Below, in pieces: positions 1 to 12,980 of a stretch of 64,000 nucleotides of DNA (position 1 is its first letter; every line of letters begins with the position of its first letter). The position numbers and the translations under genes were made by a program. The notes beneath the pieces were generated by a model, which had not been told where the DNA came from, did no database searches, and saw only the letters and a program-made list of their open reading frames with translations. Source of the DNA: Cunninghamella blakesleeana (lineage: Eukaryota; Mucoromycota; Mucoromycetes; Mucorales; Cunninghamellaceae); the NCBI GenBank assembly GCA_017871115.1, contig JAFCIZ010000005.1:4085501-4149500 (forward strand), given 5' to 3'.

Positions 1-2031
1 TATACTAATTTGTTAATGCTATATTTATTATACTCTAGTGGCATTGAAGTGATACCTTGTATTCAAACACTGGGACATCTGGGACAAGTCCTACAATGGC
101 CACATTATGCGCATTTACGAGATAATACAGAGGTGTTACTAGCTGAGTTTGAACCAACTTATGAATTCATCGAGCGACTGATCAGTGCGGCAACAGGCCC
201 TTTCCGATCCAAAAGAATACACCTTGGTATGGATGAAACGTATGGCTTAGGGGAAGGAAGGTACCGACAAATATTTGGCTACAAGGAGCCCACGAAAATT
301 TTTCTTCAACATTTAAATCGTGTCATGGAAATCTGTTCAAGATATAGTCTACAACCTATGATATGGTCGGATATGTTATTTTGTTTAGCAGCTAAAAACA
401 ATTCACTACAAGGTTATTATGACCAAGACAATAATCCAGCCAATTCAGGAGAATTAGTAGAAAGTATGCCATCAGATATTGATTTAGTGTTTTGGGATTA
501 TTATCATACCAATCAAGAAGTTTATGAACAAAAGTTACAGCAGCATCGTGATTTGGGCTGTAATCAAGTTTGGTTGGCCAATGGTGCTTGGAGTTGGAGT
601 CGGTTTTGGACAGCTTTGCCTTTCACTTTTCAATCCATTCGTGCAAGTGTTTTGGCGGCAAAAAATAAAAACACACCTATTAAAAATTCGTTTATTACTA
701 TTTGGGGCGATGAAGGTAATGAATGTGATATTTTCTCTGCTTTACCTGCTATATTATATTATGCCCAGCTTGGTTATTGTGATGAGGATAATGTGGATTT
801 TATTTTATTGAAACAAACGTTTGGTAAGTTTACATAAATATTTATATAATATGACATCATAAAAAAGTTATATTTGTTTATTATTTGTTTGTTTATTAAT
901 GTATTTCTTCTTTGTTTATTTATTATTTATTATTTATTATTTTTATTACTAAACTGACTAGATGGTATTTGTGGTGGTAATTTTGATGATTGGGTTTATG
1001 CTTCCAAGGTAACACATAAGCCTTAATATGTTTTAATTTATTTATTTATCCATCTATATTTATACTCTATTCATTTTTTTTTATTAGATTGATGATAGTC
1101 CAGCTGGAAATATTATCACTTCTAGAACTCATTTCGTTCCAAATACAAGCAAATGGTTGTTATGGGAAGGTATAAATTATTAAATAAGAATAGTAGTCAT
1201 AAAGAATATAATATAATGAAGCAGTATACATCTAAATAATTATTTGATTTGCTATTATTCTTTTTTTTATTATTATATTAATATGTTACTTTAGATCCAA
1301 TGCTTGGATTCTTAACACCACAATATATGGAAGAAGATTTAGAAACACATTATAGTCAAATAGCTGAACACTTATTTTCAGCAATCAGAAAGAAAAAAGA
1401 GACCTGTTATAGCAACAACAATAATAGCAACAATCAGGATCATACTAAAAATAATGGAAACGATGAAAGTATAGATGAAGATGAACATTATCCACTTAAT
1501 GTTAGATTAGAATTACCGGCTAGAATAGCTAAAGTATTATCTTTAAAGTGCCATTTACGTCAAAAATGTGTTACAGCATATAAAAATAAAGACTATATGG
1601 CCTTATATGATATAGCTATGAATCGATTATTACCATTAAGAAAAGAGGTCGATGAATTATGGGAATATCACCGACACTTATGGATGCAAATGTATAGACC
1701 TTTTGGATGGGAAGTTTTGGAATTAAGATATGGTGGTCTAAGAACAAGGTTAGCAACAATGTTTGATAGAATTATCCAATTTATCGAACATAAAAACATT
1801 ACTTTAGACCAACATCAACCCTATACAAATAGAAATATAGTAGATTATGATAATGAACTTGATCAAGGTCAGGACAACGACGTAGATATTGATGATAATG
1901 ACGATAATGATGAAACAGATCAATATGATTTACCTGAATTTGATGTGGATTTACAGTATTTGTATGTTGGATCAAAAACGAATATGTTATTGGATTATTC
2001 CCGTGTGGTTTCCCCTTCTCGACCTGGTTAA
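1..2031 (+). CDS. Hexosaminidase D-like GH20 beta-N-acetylhexosaminidase, 5' end outside window
   Basis: Glycoside hydrolase family 20 enzyme of the HEXD branch, expected to remove terminal beta-linked GalNAc/GlcNAc from glycoconjugates and usually cytosolic or nuclear. The GH20 signature HLGMDETYGLGEG lies at about 210-250; its Asp-Glu pair is the acid/base and stabilising pair. Upstream 'IEVIPCIQTLGHLGQVLQWP' matches the TIM-barrel strand region of the family. Exons in the window: about 39-823 (a TAG at 36-38 looks like an acceptor, so the true exon probably begins at 39), 962-1008, 1088-1169 and 1295-2031; reading frame is continuous through all junctions. The last exon holds the family's helical C-terminal region plus low-complexity Asn and Asp stretches. 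The N-terminal barrel strands lie left of the window. No signal peptide can be judged. Family assignment is firm; substrate is inferred. Confidence 0.9.
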
Positions 2032-2645
2032 ATTAGTATATATATTTACATTTTTTTTAAACTATCATATCAGAGAAACAATAAATAAACAAATATATCA
2101 ATATAAATAAATATATCAATATAAATAAATAAGTAAATAAATGTAAACTATTTATGTATATGAAAAATAGATAGATATATGCAAGTTTTTCTCTTTTTAG
2201 TATGTTCTTTCAAAGAAATATAAAATATTTTATATATATCATGTGGTAATAAAATGTAATTTACGATACTTTATTCATTGTTTCATATATATATTTATTG
2301 GTCCTCCATTTTATTTGGTGTGAATATTTACATAGAACGAGTTTCACTCTATTATTTTTTATTTATTTTATTTTATAAAGTGATCGATACTTCCCACGAT
2401 GAAAATAAAAGAAAAGTAATTTAATTTCCATATTCATGATTCGTTTCACTAGAAAATGAAAGAAAAAAAGGAAGGAAGTTGATAAATATAGAGTCGTTTT
2501 TTCATTTTTTATTAAAAAAAGTAAATAAAAATTAAAAATAAAATGATATTGTCATTTGAGAAAAACCACCTTCATCCATGTATTTGTTTTTATTTTTCCT
2601 TTTTTTTACGCTAATGCTGAATATTAATCTTTTATTTTATACATA

Positions 2646-3077
2646 GATATTTAAGATTATCCCATGAAAGTAATTTTACATATATGCAAAAGTTATTTCA
2701 TTGATTTGTTAAAAGTTTGTGCCGATTATTTCACTGTCTATAAAGAAAAATGAAATTTAATCTAAAATTTAATATTTAAATTAATTTGAGAATATTTAAG
2801 ATCATACTATGAAAATTAACGTGTATGGAAGTTTGTTTTATTATTAAACTGTTAAAACATCGAGGCATTCAGTTTATTACCTGTGGATAAAAAAAAAAGT
2901 ATTTAATTTGAATATGTATTTTAAAAATTCTATGAATATTTAGGACCATGGTTTGGAAATCAGTCTACACAAAAAGTGAGTTACTGTATTTAATCAATTA
3001 AAAATTAATGCCAATGATTTTGTGATCTTTATTGATAAATGAGCACCAACTTAATACTGATATATTTTACTGATTAG
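2646..3077. repeat. Degenerate tandem repeat, three units of 144 bp
   Basis: Units start at 2646, 2790 and 2934, exactly 144 bp apart. Each opens with GA(A)TATTTA(A/G)GA followed by (T/C)CAT and TGAAA-like bases. Each has an internal block of the form TTAAAA...TGCC...TTT...TGT...ATAAA about 65-110 bp further on. Units differ by many substitutions and small indels. A weaker fourth start (GATATATTTT) lies near 3059. No coding frame runs through it. Confidence 0.75.
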
Positions 3078-3641
3078 CTTTACTGTTTTTTTTTTTTCTT
3101 TTTCTTTTTTCTTTTTTTTTAGAAAAACAAAAAATAGGATATAACTATATGTATTTATAAAGGGTGGAAAGTGGTATGTTGAGCACTTTTTTTTTTTCAT
3201 AGCAAGCCTTTTTTTTTGTTTTTTTTTACACACTCGCTTCTTTTTTTTTTTCCTTCTCACATTTTTAAAATATAACAATCATCTATTATATAAAAAAAGC
3301 ATCATCAACAGTAGATAGTATGGAATATAATAAATAATGGCCATTTGTTAATTGGAACTAATGGAATTCCTAATACGATTATCATGCTTATTATTCTTTA
3401 AGGTTTTTTTTTCTCAAATCTCAAAACAAAAGCAAAAGCAACAGCAGTAATATTAACAGAGATAGAAAAAATATTAATAAACTAAATAAAAGCGCCACAA
3501 ACAGCCATATTATTTTTAAGCATATACAATGCATCATTTTCTACGAGATATACGCCATTTGTAGCATTTTTTTTTAAAAAAAATATATATATAATATGTA
3601 AAATAAATAGATAACTCGAATCAATGGCTAATAAATAACTC

Positions 3642-3645
<4 letters not shown>

Positions 3646-3686
<41 letters not shown>
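3646..3686. repeat. (AT)n microsatellite
   Basis: About 20 uninterrupted AT dinucleotides within the gene-free spacer. It has no visible functional context. Confidence 0.9.
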
Positions 3687-3688
<2 letters not shown>

Positions 3689-4642
3689 TCTTCCCCAAGT
3701 GATTAATGGGAAATAGCAGTTTATGCTGATGAAAATGATGAAATAGCGTACACAAACAAGAAAAATCAGAACTGGTGATATAAATACGTATGGATGATGT
3801 GAAGTTACGGAAATAACTATAACAGTTAATGCAATACTATTTGATCGAAGTTAATACAACTTTAATAGATAGTGTCAACTAAGGGAAAAAAAAATTACAA
3901 GTGTTTGGAAGGAGGAAAAGTATTACTCGAGCTTATCTTTACAATAATCACTCAACATTTTTTTAATTGGCTGGTGGTACAAGAACGATATGGATTAATA
4001 AATCTTTTTACTCTTCATTCATCTAATTGAATGCTCATTAAAAAAAGATACTCGTTAATTATTAAAAATAATAATTATATTTATTCATTAAAAATAAAAA
4101 TAAAATAAAAATAAAAATAAAAAAAAATGAATTTTTCTTTTATACACTAATACTAACAAACAAAATTCTTTTTTTTTTCTTTTTTTTAATTAACATAGTT
4201 GAAGAAAAAAGGGGGCAGTTAATGAGCCTTGAAGCTTGAGTTTTATATATTTTAAAGTAACTAGGACACATCTTTAAAAAAATAATAAAGATACACATGA
4301 TATAAATATATAAATTGGTCAGGGTTGCATAGTTTATAAGAGTAAGTTTTTTTTTTTTTTTGATTTTCTTATCAAAAGAGAATTTTTTTTTTTGAAGGTG
4401 TTTATGTTTGTGTTTGTGTTTTTTCTTTCTCTTTTCCTTTTTTTAATAAAAAGTATATGTATATAATAAAAAAATAATGAATCGATGGATGGTATAAAAG
4501 AAATATTCACAATGAACAAAAAGAAAAAGAAGAAAAGGGGTGAAGGGAAAAGGAAATAATAATAAACAAAAATATAATAAAATTAAAGGTAATGACGATA
4601 AATAATAATAAATAAATGATAAGATATATAAAAGATAAATGA

Positions 4643-5119
4643 TTATTGATTTAAAGAAGCTGCACCATAAGACATTGATCTTCGTCTAACCCCTTCAAAC
4701 GTATTCTGAATAGATAATGCAGTTGGCATAAAAATAGGATAATCAAATAAAGGTTTTTCAGGACTTGTAGCCGAGGTTTGCTCTTTATTATTAATTGAAA
4801 ACCTTCTACGAATAAAATTCATATCTAAAGAAGAAGGGGTGGTTGATATCTTTAATGATGTTCGTCTTGATGGTGAAGATGGAGGAATGGATGAGGTTGA
4901 CATAGAAGTAGAAGGTATAATTGTAGTGTTGTTATTACAATATGCTAATGAAGATGAAGATGGTGATGGTGATGCTTGTTTAGATGCTGTTAATGATTCA
5001 TATGTTACATTGTTTGATAATGATGGCCTTCGTTGATGGAATGGAGCACAACTTGATGTATGGGATGAGAAAGTGTCAGGTTTTTCATAAGTACGACCAC
5101 ATTTACAACGGAAAGGCAT
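4643..5119 (-). CDS. Small protein with N-terminal Cys/His zinc-binding-like motif
   Basis: Single-exon frame of 158 codons from ATG 5119 to TAA 4643. The first 25 residues contain CKCGR....(F)SSH..SC, a C-x-C-x12-H-x3-C spacing that could bind zinc. The rest is Ser/Thr/Pro/Asn-rich, with basic clusters (FIRRRFS, GVRRRS, SPSRRTS) that look like basophilic kinase sites. A T/C-rich leader precedes the ATG. No family is recognised; the motif is not a classical C2H2 finger. The even amino-acid usage of the N-terminal motif and the conserved-looking C-terminus (FDYPIFMPTALSIQNTFEGV) argue for a real gene rather than a chance frame. Its start is 498 bp downstream of the Trs120 stop on the same strand. 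Confidence 0.6.
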   Translation of the reverse strand: MPFRCKCGRTYEKPDTFSSHTSSCAPFHQRRPSLSNNVTYESLTASKQASPSPSSSSLAYCNNNTTIIPSTSMSTSSIPPSSPSRRTSLKISTTPSSLDMNFIRRRFSINNKEQTSATSPEKPLFDYPIFMPTALSIQNTFEGVRRRSMSYGAASLNQ

Positions 5120-5616
5120 GTTTTTATTAAAAAAAAAAGAAAGAAAGAGAAAGAAAAAAAATGAAAACGGAAAACCCCCTTTTATATTTGATCATTTTTT
5201 TTTTAACAATGTCTTGTGATATCATTTATTTATTTATTTAACTAAAGTGAGAAAAAACAAAGTTTTCCCATCATTTTATACTTGTTTTTTTTTAATCATT
5301 TAAAGTATTTATGTTACACTAACCAGAAAATAATAATAGCTTGTGAAAAAATTGGATTTAAATATTTTCTCTTCTTTTGTATAATTTTTTTTCTTTTTTT
5401 CCATTATGATGGCTACAGAGTTGAGAATAATTTTTAAATCATTTTATTGTCTAAAATAATAATAGTAATAGTAATGAAAATAATAATATTATATAATAAA
5501 TAAATAAATAATATATATATAGTAATGATAGTAATATAAAACAAATAAAAAAAATAAAAATAATATAAAGAAAGGTAAACTATATATACTCGTTAAATAC
5601 AAATCATATTATTTTT
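5120..5616. other. Tandem intergenic spacer (promoter of the 4643-5119 gene, 3' flank of Trs120)
   Basis: AT-rich spacer of about 500 bp with CT/T-rich tracts just upstream of the small gene's ATG, which is the usual leader in this genome. No other structure seen. Confidence 0.6.
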
Positions 5617-8196
5617 TTATTGACAATCTACAATAGCCCAATCGTGATCATAGTACATTTCTCTTGTATGAACATCTTCCACATGATATAAAAATTCATA
5701 TCGCCCCCTTGACAGAAAACATAAAGGTAATACATGTGTTACCATGCCATTTGCAGGAATCTCTGGTAAAACGATTTGATGTAACCCTTGCATTAATAGT
5801 TTGTTGGATAAATCATATTCTTTGGCACCACTATTATAACTTTGAACAGGTTGAATGCGTAGAATTAGTTTTACAGGTCGTAATTGTCGGTTCTGAATGG
5901 TGACAGGCATGGATATAAATTCATTACATTGGCATTGGAATTGACGATACCCTGATTTGATAATATTGGACCCAGTGACATCAATTAAAAACTCAATATC
6001 TTCCTTTTTTAATATTGCTAATTGTAAGGTAGATAGTCTTAATGATGGTCTCAAATTTAATATACCATGTCGATTGGTAGACTGGCATTGCCATGTAGCT
6101 TGGATTCTTTCTAATAATTTTTCTCGGTACCAAAACATTTGTAACCTTGCTCTTTCTTGTTCGGGTGCCATCTTTGGTTCTTGAGAGACAACAAATTGTT
6201 TATTTGGTTCTAAAGATGGAATAGGTTGGCTACAAATCTCTGTTCCTAAAAATATTCTCTTTACAGGTAACACCAATCTATATTTAAAAAAATGTAATAA
6301 AATAAGATAAATAAAAAAATATTAGCAACGGTTTTACTTAATGATATCTTAAAAAATATTAAAAAATTATTATTGTTATTACTATTATTTTTATTTATAT
6401 TTTAAATACCTTCTTGTCCAACCTGGTTGAATACATAATGTTGTTTCTACAGGGCGACCATCGTCATTATCCACTTTAAAATGTACATCGAAAGGAACTG
6501 TCCAAGTATTACGTATATCCAAAGTAATTAAACAAAAATCATTTTTATCTTGGTGTTGATGGAAGGTTTGTCTTGTTAAATGGATTAAATCTTCAACATG
6601 AGGATTCATATCTGATGTTTGTAATGATTGTTGTTGTGCTACAGGGAGATCTTTATCTTGGTGATTATTATCGTTATCATCTTTAATAAATCCATTTTGT
6701 CTTAAATAAAGTATATCCCAATTTAATGGTTCAATATTTTGATAAACGGTGACAAGCACTGGTAAATAAAGCTGACGAGTATAAAAACTTTTTGGTGGAG
6801 TTACTTTTGGTTCTTCTTCATTAGATTTTGCTTTTATAGCTGATTCTATTAATACTCTATCTAAATAACCATAATCAATTTGAATAGTACCACCAGAACT
6901 ATTGAAATAATAATGATAATTATAAGAGAGAGATATTTATATATTTATTTAATTGATTAATATGTTAAGGATTTTTTTTTTTTTTACCATCCACGTTTGC
7001 CATAAGTGTTAACAACAATTTCTGTTTTTTCACCAGGTGGTAAATTAATTTTTTTGCCAATAGATTGAGAGCCAACTCTATCGCACCCTTCCCAAGAAAA
7101 GACAGGCATTCCTTTCATAAATAATTCAAGTTCATACTGCTGTTCCATAGGTAAATCTGGATTAATTGGTTCTGATAAAGTTGAGTCAGTAAATGATAAT
7201 GTAATAAAATCAACTGGTATCTTCCCTATATTTTCAATTTCCATTTTAATATGCGTCCTAAAAAAAAAAAGAGAAAAATAAAATAAATATGTATAACTAA
7301 TAAAATAATATAGATATTAAAAATAGTGTATGGTATTTTTGATTCTTACATTTCTCCTTCATATAACATAACAGCACCATGTAATAAAGAAGTAGAAGTG
7401 ATTTTTAATAAAGGTTGATCATCAATTACTTGTACAGAGTAAAATTCAATTGGATCGGGTTCATCTTCGTTTATTTCTATCAACGTAATACAATATATAT
7501 ATAAGTATATAGCGCTATATACAGTGTTTCTTTTTCCTTCCGTCTTTTTTGTCTTATCTTTTATCTTAAAAGTGAAAATAAATTTACCTTGTTTTTTATT
7601 AGCCTTTTGTATTGCTTGTAATCCTGAGTACTTGTATTTAATAAATTGCTGATGGCTTTGCTGTGAATTTTTACTATTATGATTTGAATGTTGGTCTGTT
7701 TTCTTTTTGGATAAATCATACAGAAATTCTTGTTCAGCAAATCCAACAATACGAATAATACATCCACGGATGGTTAATGTTCCACTTTCTTCAGGAATAC
7801 CCATTAATCTTAATGTAATAGTACCATGAGCTGGTATGGTGACTGATATAGGGATTGGCGTAAATGGTAAACCAGACGTACTAAAAAAATTAGGATGTAT
7901 AATATATATATATATATATATGCATGAATTAAGTATTGTATTACTAAAATGTATTTTTTTTTTTATTTTGCTTTATTTTACTTTATTTTTTTTTACTCAT
8001 TATATGTATTTACCTTAAAGAGACATTTTGTAATTCCAATTCAAATCCAAATGGATTAGTTAATTCGACTTTGAATTCGCATTGTTCGTTCTTTACCAAG
8101 TTTACACGATTCTATTATCATATATAATTAATTATAAATATAAAACATTAGTTTCAATAGTCTCATTTGCACTTTTTTATAATTGATTTATACATT

Positions 8197-8229
<33 letters not shown>

Positions 8230-11200
8230 ACCATTTCATTCTTCTTTTGTGCAAATGGATTATAAATAAAAGGATCTCCAGATGCTTTTGTTGTTACTTC
8301 AGGCTGATCCATCATAGGATGTTCATAAACGGTTTTTCTGGGAATGGCTTGTATAGCTTCAATTTTTGATACAATATTAACACCCCAATAATTTACATTG
8401 CTTTCTACATGACCAGATCTTTTCCCCATGGCTACAATACGTTGAATAGACGATGCTAATCGAATTTGTTCATCCTTTGGAATATACTGATATAAATTTT
8501 TTAGTAATACAGTTGTATAATAGAGCATAGATCCATAATCTGGAACATAATAATGTAATAAATATATAAAGTTAATAATTTTAAAAATATATAGTATTTG
8601 CTTTATTCATTTATTATGTATATGATTATTATTATTTGTATACCTGGAAGAGCCTCTGAAATAGCAATACACTGACGTAAAATATCAATCTGAAGAGTTG
8701 CCCAACCAAGCTGTAAACGTTCTTTATGGCCATCACCATGACGTAATGAGATATTGTTCCCATTTTGTTGAATTGCACTTAATGCTCCACCATCTTGTAC
8801 ATTTTGTTCTAAAGAAAAAGGACAAAAAGTTTAATATCATTAATAGAAGGATAAAAACCTTAATTACTATTATTATTACTTTAATAACTTACCACCAATC
8901 CCATAAACATCACAAATACGTTTTAAAACTTCTAAAATACCATGCTTATTACTATTATCAGATGATGATTTATTTCCTTGGATTTTTGAATTTGATAATG
9001 TAGCACGGCTTTGAATCAATAAAGGTAATATACTGTGAATGCTTTCATGTATTAACCAAGCTGATTTTCGATGGTATCCAATAGTCGATAAAATAGTACT
9101 CATTTGCGTCATCAGATTAATCTATATAATATAATATAATATAAAGTAATTAATATATATATATATGCTTCTTAATATTATTATTATTATTATTACCTGA
9201 TCTAAAAGTGGTAAATCATTTAATTTAACAGACCAAATACGCATAACCCATTCAGTAATTTCATAACGAGGAATAGATAAAGGTGAAGTATTATTTTTTT
9301 TTGATTTTAAATCCATAGAATTAGTAGTAGAAGATTCTTCATTATCGTTTTCATCATCACCATCACTCTTTTTTTTATTTTCATGTTTAATTTTCCCTTG
9401 AACAACCAATGTTAAAACTTGGTCACTCCATCCTTTATTGACATGTACCGTTAATAATAATCTAGCAACTTTTGCGCAAGCTTCAGCATAAATTAATCCA
9501 GGTAATGGAATCGATGAAGTGGAATTAACTTTATTATAATATTGGATCAATGCTGTATATTGATCAATTAAATCTGCAAATGTTGATGGGGCTGGTTTAA
9601 GTGATATATCTTCCATACCATGATCTTTTGTGATAGGTGAGTTTGGCAAATCGGTAGGGCTTGGTGGATCAACTTTACGGGATACAATATGCTATATAAG
9701 CGATAAAATGATAATAACAGTAATAGAAATTCATTAATTTTATTTTTATCCTTTTAATTTAATTTAATTTTAATTCTTTTTAATAATATATTTTCTTTAC
9801 CCCAACATCTCCTTGTAAATATTCTAATAATAAATTTGCACAAGCTAACCCTTCCATTGCACTTGCTAACCATAAGAAATCTGAAGTTGTTTTTGTCATC
9901 TCGATAGCTTGTTGATAGCTAATATAATAATAATAAAAAGGGAAAGAGAAAAATTAGTGATATTAAAAATAACAAATTAATCCATCGTTCACTTTATATT
10001 TTGCATATATATATTATATATACTCTACTTACTGATTAATAGCATCCGGTAATCTCCCAGCTAATAAATAAAAATCTGCAAATAATTTTTTGATTCTACC
10101 AGGGGTTCTTCTTTTTGTTTTGGTCAAATCTGAATTTCCTTGATTACTATTTGTTCTTGTCATACTTGTAGAAGGAAGTGGAGGTAAAGGAGCAGTTTTA
10201 TTTAATGTGATGGTATTATTTGGACTATTGTTATTATTATTTGAATTATTGTTGTTTAAATTGAATGATCCATTTGTGGCAATGGTCGATGCTCTTTTTA
10301 AAAAGGAAGTAGAAGTAGAAACAGTAGGTGCAGGAGACGGTGGTGGTTGAGAAGATCGATGCTGTATTTTAATCCCTGTTGGTGTACTGGATGAAGGTTG
10401 AGGAGCTATCATAGGACCATTTTGGTGTACTAAAGAAGAAGAGGATGAAGAAGAAGGTAGTTGTGGTTGTGGTTGTGATAATGGTGGCATTGAATTATAT
10501 TGAAGTTGTATAGGTGATTCTAAAGTAGGTAATTGTTCAATTCGAGTTGCCTAATATATATATTAAAAACAAATATTAAAAAAAGTTGTTTATTAATATC
10601 CCTTTTTCATTTAACTTTATAATTATTATTATTATTTTCTGCTTTGTCGATCATTTATTTTTATTTTTATTGTTTTTTTTATACTTTACTATATTAGCAA
10701 ATTGACTTAAGACTTCGCTTGCAAAATCGCAAATCATTGTACTCATATAAAATGATAAATTCCCAACGTTCGGAATCATAATTAAACCTTTTGTATCATC
10801 AGGCTGATTTTCCGTTGGATCAAAAGCAAAGCATCGAGTAGCAATAGCAGTTGGGTATTTATGTAGTGTATTAACAAAATGTTTATATCCTTCACTCAAA
10901 TCTTTATTTTTCCATTCTTGACAATCCATAATACCAATGACCTATAAAAATATGAATATGGATATGTATGAAGGTTGTTATTTATTTAGTATTGTTGTCT
11001 TCCTTTATATATTTATATATGTATGTATGTATGTATTTATATCCTTTTCTCTTATTTTCTTCTTTCCAGTAATTGCTTTCCTCATTTCTCTCATTTTTCT
11101 TTTTCTTTTCCTATGTTTTACCCCAAAAATTCGTCGGTGAGGCTGAAAGTCTTCCAGATGAGCATGGTCTCGTCTATAACTAGTAACAAATTGAAAGTGC

Positions 11201-11547
11201 ATTTGTCCTTCTTGGAATACTTGACTACTAAACTTGGCTAGAATATCATTGAAAGGAAAAAAAACAGAGGGATAAAATAGATGTTATTATTATTGTCATT
11301 TTCCCTTTTCTTCGTATTTATAATAATAATAATGTTATTATTATTATTATTAATATTATTAACATTGTTATTTCTTTTTACCACTAGCACCGTTTTGGAG
11401 ATCAGGAGTAACATCACCTAAACGTACAACGCTAAACTGTTTAACTAATTCTACATGTTTCCAAAAAGTTGACTTTGTTATAGGAGATACTGGAACTAAG
11501 AGAACTCGAACTCTACAAGATGATGTTATATTGACCGCTAAATCCAT
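5617..11547 (-). CDS. TRS120: TRAPPII complex subunit Trs120 / TRAPPC9
   Basis: Large scaffold subunit of the TRAPPII complex, the Rab11/Ypt31 exchange factor at the late Golgi. The start MDLAVNITSSCRVRVLLVPV and the FQPHRRIFG...VIGIMDCQEW region are hallmarks of the Trs120/TRAPPC9 N-terminus. The middle is alpha-solenoid (GKRSGHVESNVNYWG, TNPFGFELELQNV) and the C-terminus holds Ig-like beta domains ending in a YHVEDV...YYDHDW segment. Fifteen exons, frame closed at every junction: 11547-11382, 11237-11122, 10941-10690, 10550-10033, 9918-9801, 9691-9197, 9121-8893, 8808-8644, 8539-8232, 8111-8014, 7880-7588, 7476-7350, 7257-6988, 6898-6410, 6277-5617. This gives about 1,434 residues, somewhat long for the family because of a Ser/Pro/Asn-rich insert in exon 4 and acidic or Gln loops in exons 6 and 14. 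It diverges from the reductase gene at 11927. Confidence 0.95.
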
Positions 11548-11926
11548 TTACTATTAATATTGTATATATACAATTGATATTTACGTAGTTTTTTTTTTAA
11601 AAAAAAAAGAGCAAATAAATTATAAAAAGAAAGTATGACAACCTTTTTTTTAAGGGGAAAGTGAGTGAAAGAGAGAAAAAAAGAAAAGAGTAAGTAAGAT
11701 ATAAAATTAAAAAAAAGCAGTAAAGAAAAAAAATAAGGGGAAGAGGAAGAAAATAAAAAAAAATGCGCTGGGTTTTAAATAAACTGAAAAAATTTAAAGA
11801 CAAAGAGAAACTCGAATCAAAAAAAAATATATAAATTTGATTTAATTATTTTTCCATTCTTTCTTTTGTCTTTCATTCTCTTTTATTTTTTTAATATAAT
11901 ATATACTCATTTTTTATTTTTTTAAT
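11548..11926. promoter_or_regulatory. Shared divergent promoter, TRS120 / reductase gene
   Basis: 379 bp between two ATGs on opposite strands, so it must carry both promoters. It contains A/G-rich tracts on the Trs120 side and T/C-rich tracts before the ATG at 11927. No specific factor site can be named. Confidence 0.6.
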
Positions 11927-12540
11927 ATGTATTATCCTACTTTAACAAAAGACATTATTGGATGGGGGTTAGGTGCATTATTAAGTGGTCTTATTATTAT
12001 TATACGAGAATTAAATCCAAATACTCAATTTGGTTATTCCAAATTTGCAAAATCAAATAAGAAAGACATAATGGTTTCTTCACGGTTAGGTATGTTGGTT
12101 ATTTATGTACCAAGTTTAATGGTTTGTTTGATTAGTCTTTTCTTCTGGTCTCCATCTCAACCTATTCATGTTCAATTGGTTTCTTTTTTTTCGTCTCTTC
12201 ATTTTATAAAAAGAGTTTATGTAAGAAAAAAATAAAACCATCACTAAACTTGATAAAATATATTTGTTAATTTTATCTTCTTATTATTTTTTTTTCAGGA
12301 AGTATTATTTGTTCATCGATATTCTGGTCAATCCGTCCTTCAACACAATATCATTATTTCATTTAGTTACGCAGGCTTTAGTATCTGTCAATTATATTTT
12401 ACTTCTTTAGTACCAAGTTACGCCTTGAATCAATATGAAATGAAATTAGGAATGAGTTTATTTATTTTAGGTGAAGGATTAAATCATTATCATCATCGTA
12501 TTTTATCTAATTTAAGACGTGGAGGCTCTAAAGAATACAA

Positions 12541-12586
<46 letters not shown>

Positions 12587-12980
12587 AAATAAATAAAAAT
12601 AGTAATAAAAAAAGGAAATGAAAAGAAGAAGATTAAACAAAGAAATATAATTTTAAATTCTAGATTCCTACAGGTGGATTATTTAAATATATTTGGTGTC
12701 CGCATTATGTAACAATGTTTTTTATTATTATCATATGTCATTTTATTTAATACTTATTACTTTCTTTTATTTTACTTTCTATTTATACCAAACGAATTAG
12801 TTAGGTGAAATCATTTCTTTTATTGCCATGACCTTTTTATCACAGCATATATTGGTATTTATTTTTCAAATTTCATCTGCTGCTTATCTTGCTGTTCGGG
12901 CTTATAATACTAAACTTTGGTATCATCAAAGGTTTAAATCCATTCCAAAAAAAGCAAGCCTTTTCCCAGGATTATTTTAA
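11927..12980 (+). CDS. 3-oxo-5-alpha-steroid 4-dehydrogenase (SRD5A/DET2)-like membrane reductase
   Basis: Polytopic ER membrane NADPH-dependent reductase of the steroid 5-alpha-reductase C-terminal domain family, which also includes polyprenol and enoyl-CoA reductases. Exons 11927-12220, 12299-12541, 12664-12708 and 12801-12980 are all phase 0 and give 253 residues, the normal length. The diagnostic C-terminus is present: NLRRGGSKEYKIPTGGLF, then CPHYLGEI created by joining exons 3 and 4, then a basic tail ending KKASLFPGLF. Five to six hydrophobic segments are visible. The first intron-2 bases are the donor GT followed by about 36 A residues. Closest animal and plant relatives act on 3-oxo-delta4 steroids; the fungal substrate cannot be read from sequence, and a very-long-chain enoyl-CoA or polyprenol role remains possible. 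Confidence 0.88.
12542..12580 (+). repeat. Poly-A tract inside an intron, directly after the donor
   Basis: Intron 2 of the reductase gene begins GT followed by about 36 A before GTAAATAAATA, an extreme homopolymer placed within the 5' splice site region. Confidence 0.85.

Larger units (their letters stand above)
2032..4642. other. Convergent intergenic region, no gene seen
   Basis: About 2.6 kb of extremely AT-rich DNA between the 3' ends of the hexosaminidase gene and the small Cys/His gene. It holds a 144-bp-period tandem repeat (2646 to about 3077), an AT dinucleotide run (about 3646-3686) and many T and A homopolymers. Open frames here are made of Lys/Phe/Ile codons from homopolymers and have no recognisable content. 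Confidence 0.7.

Noticed and set aside
3646..3686. AT run considered as a replication origin or cruciform site
   Set aside because: Such runs are common in this genome and no origin signature can be recognised.
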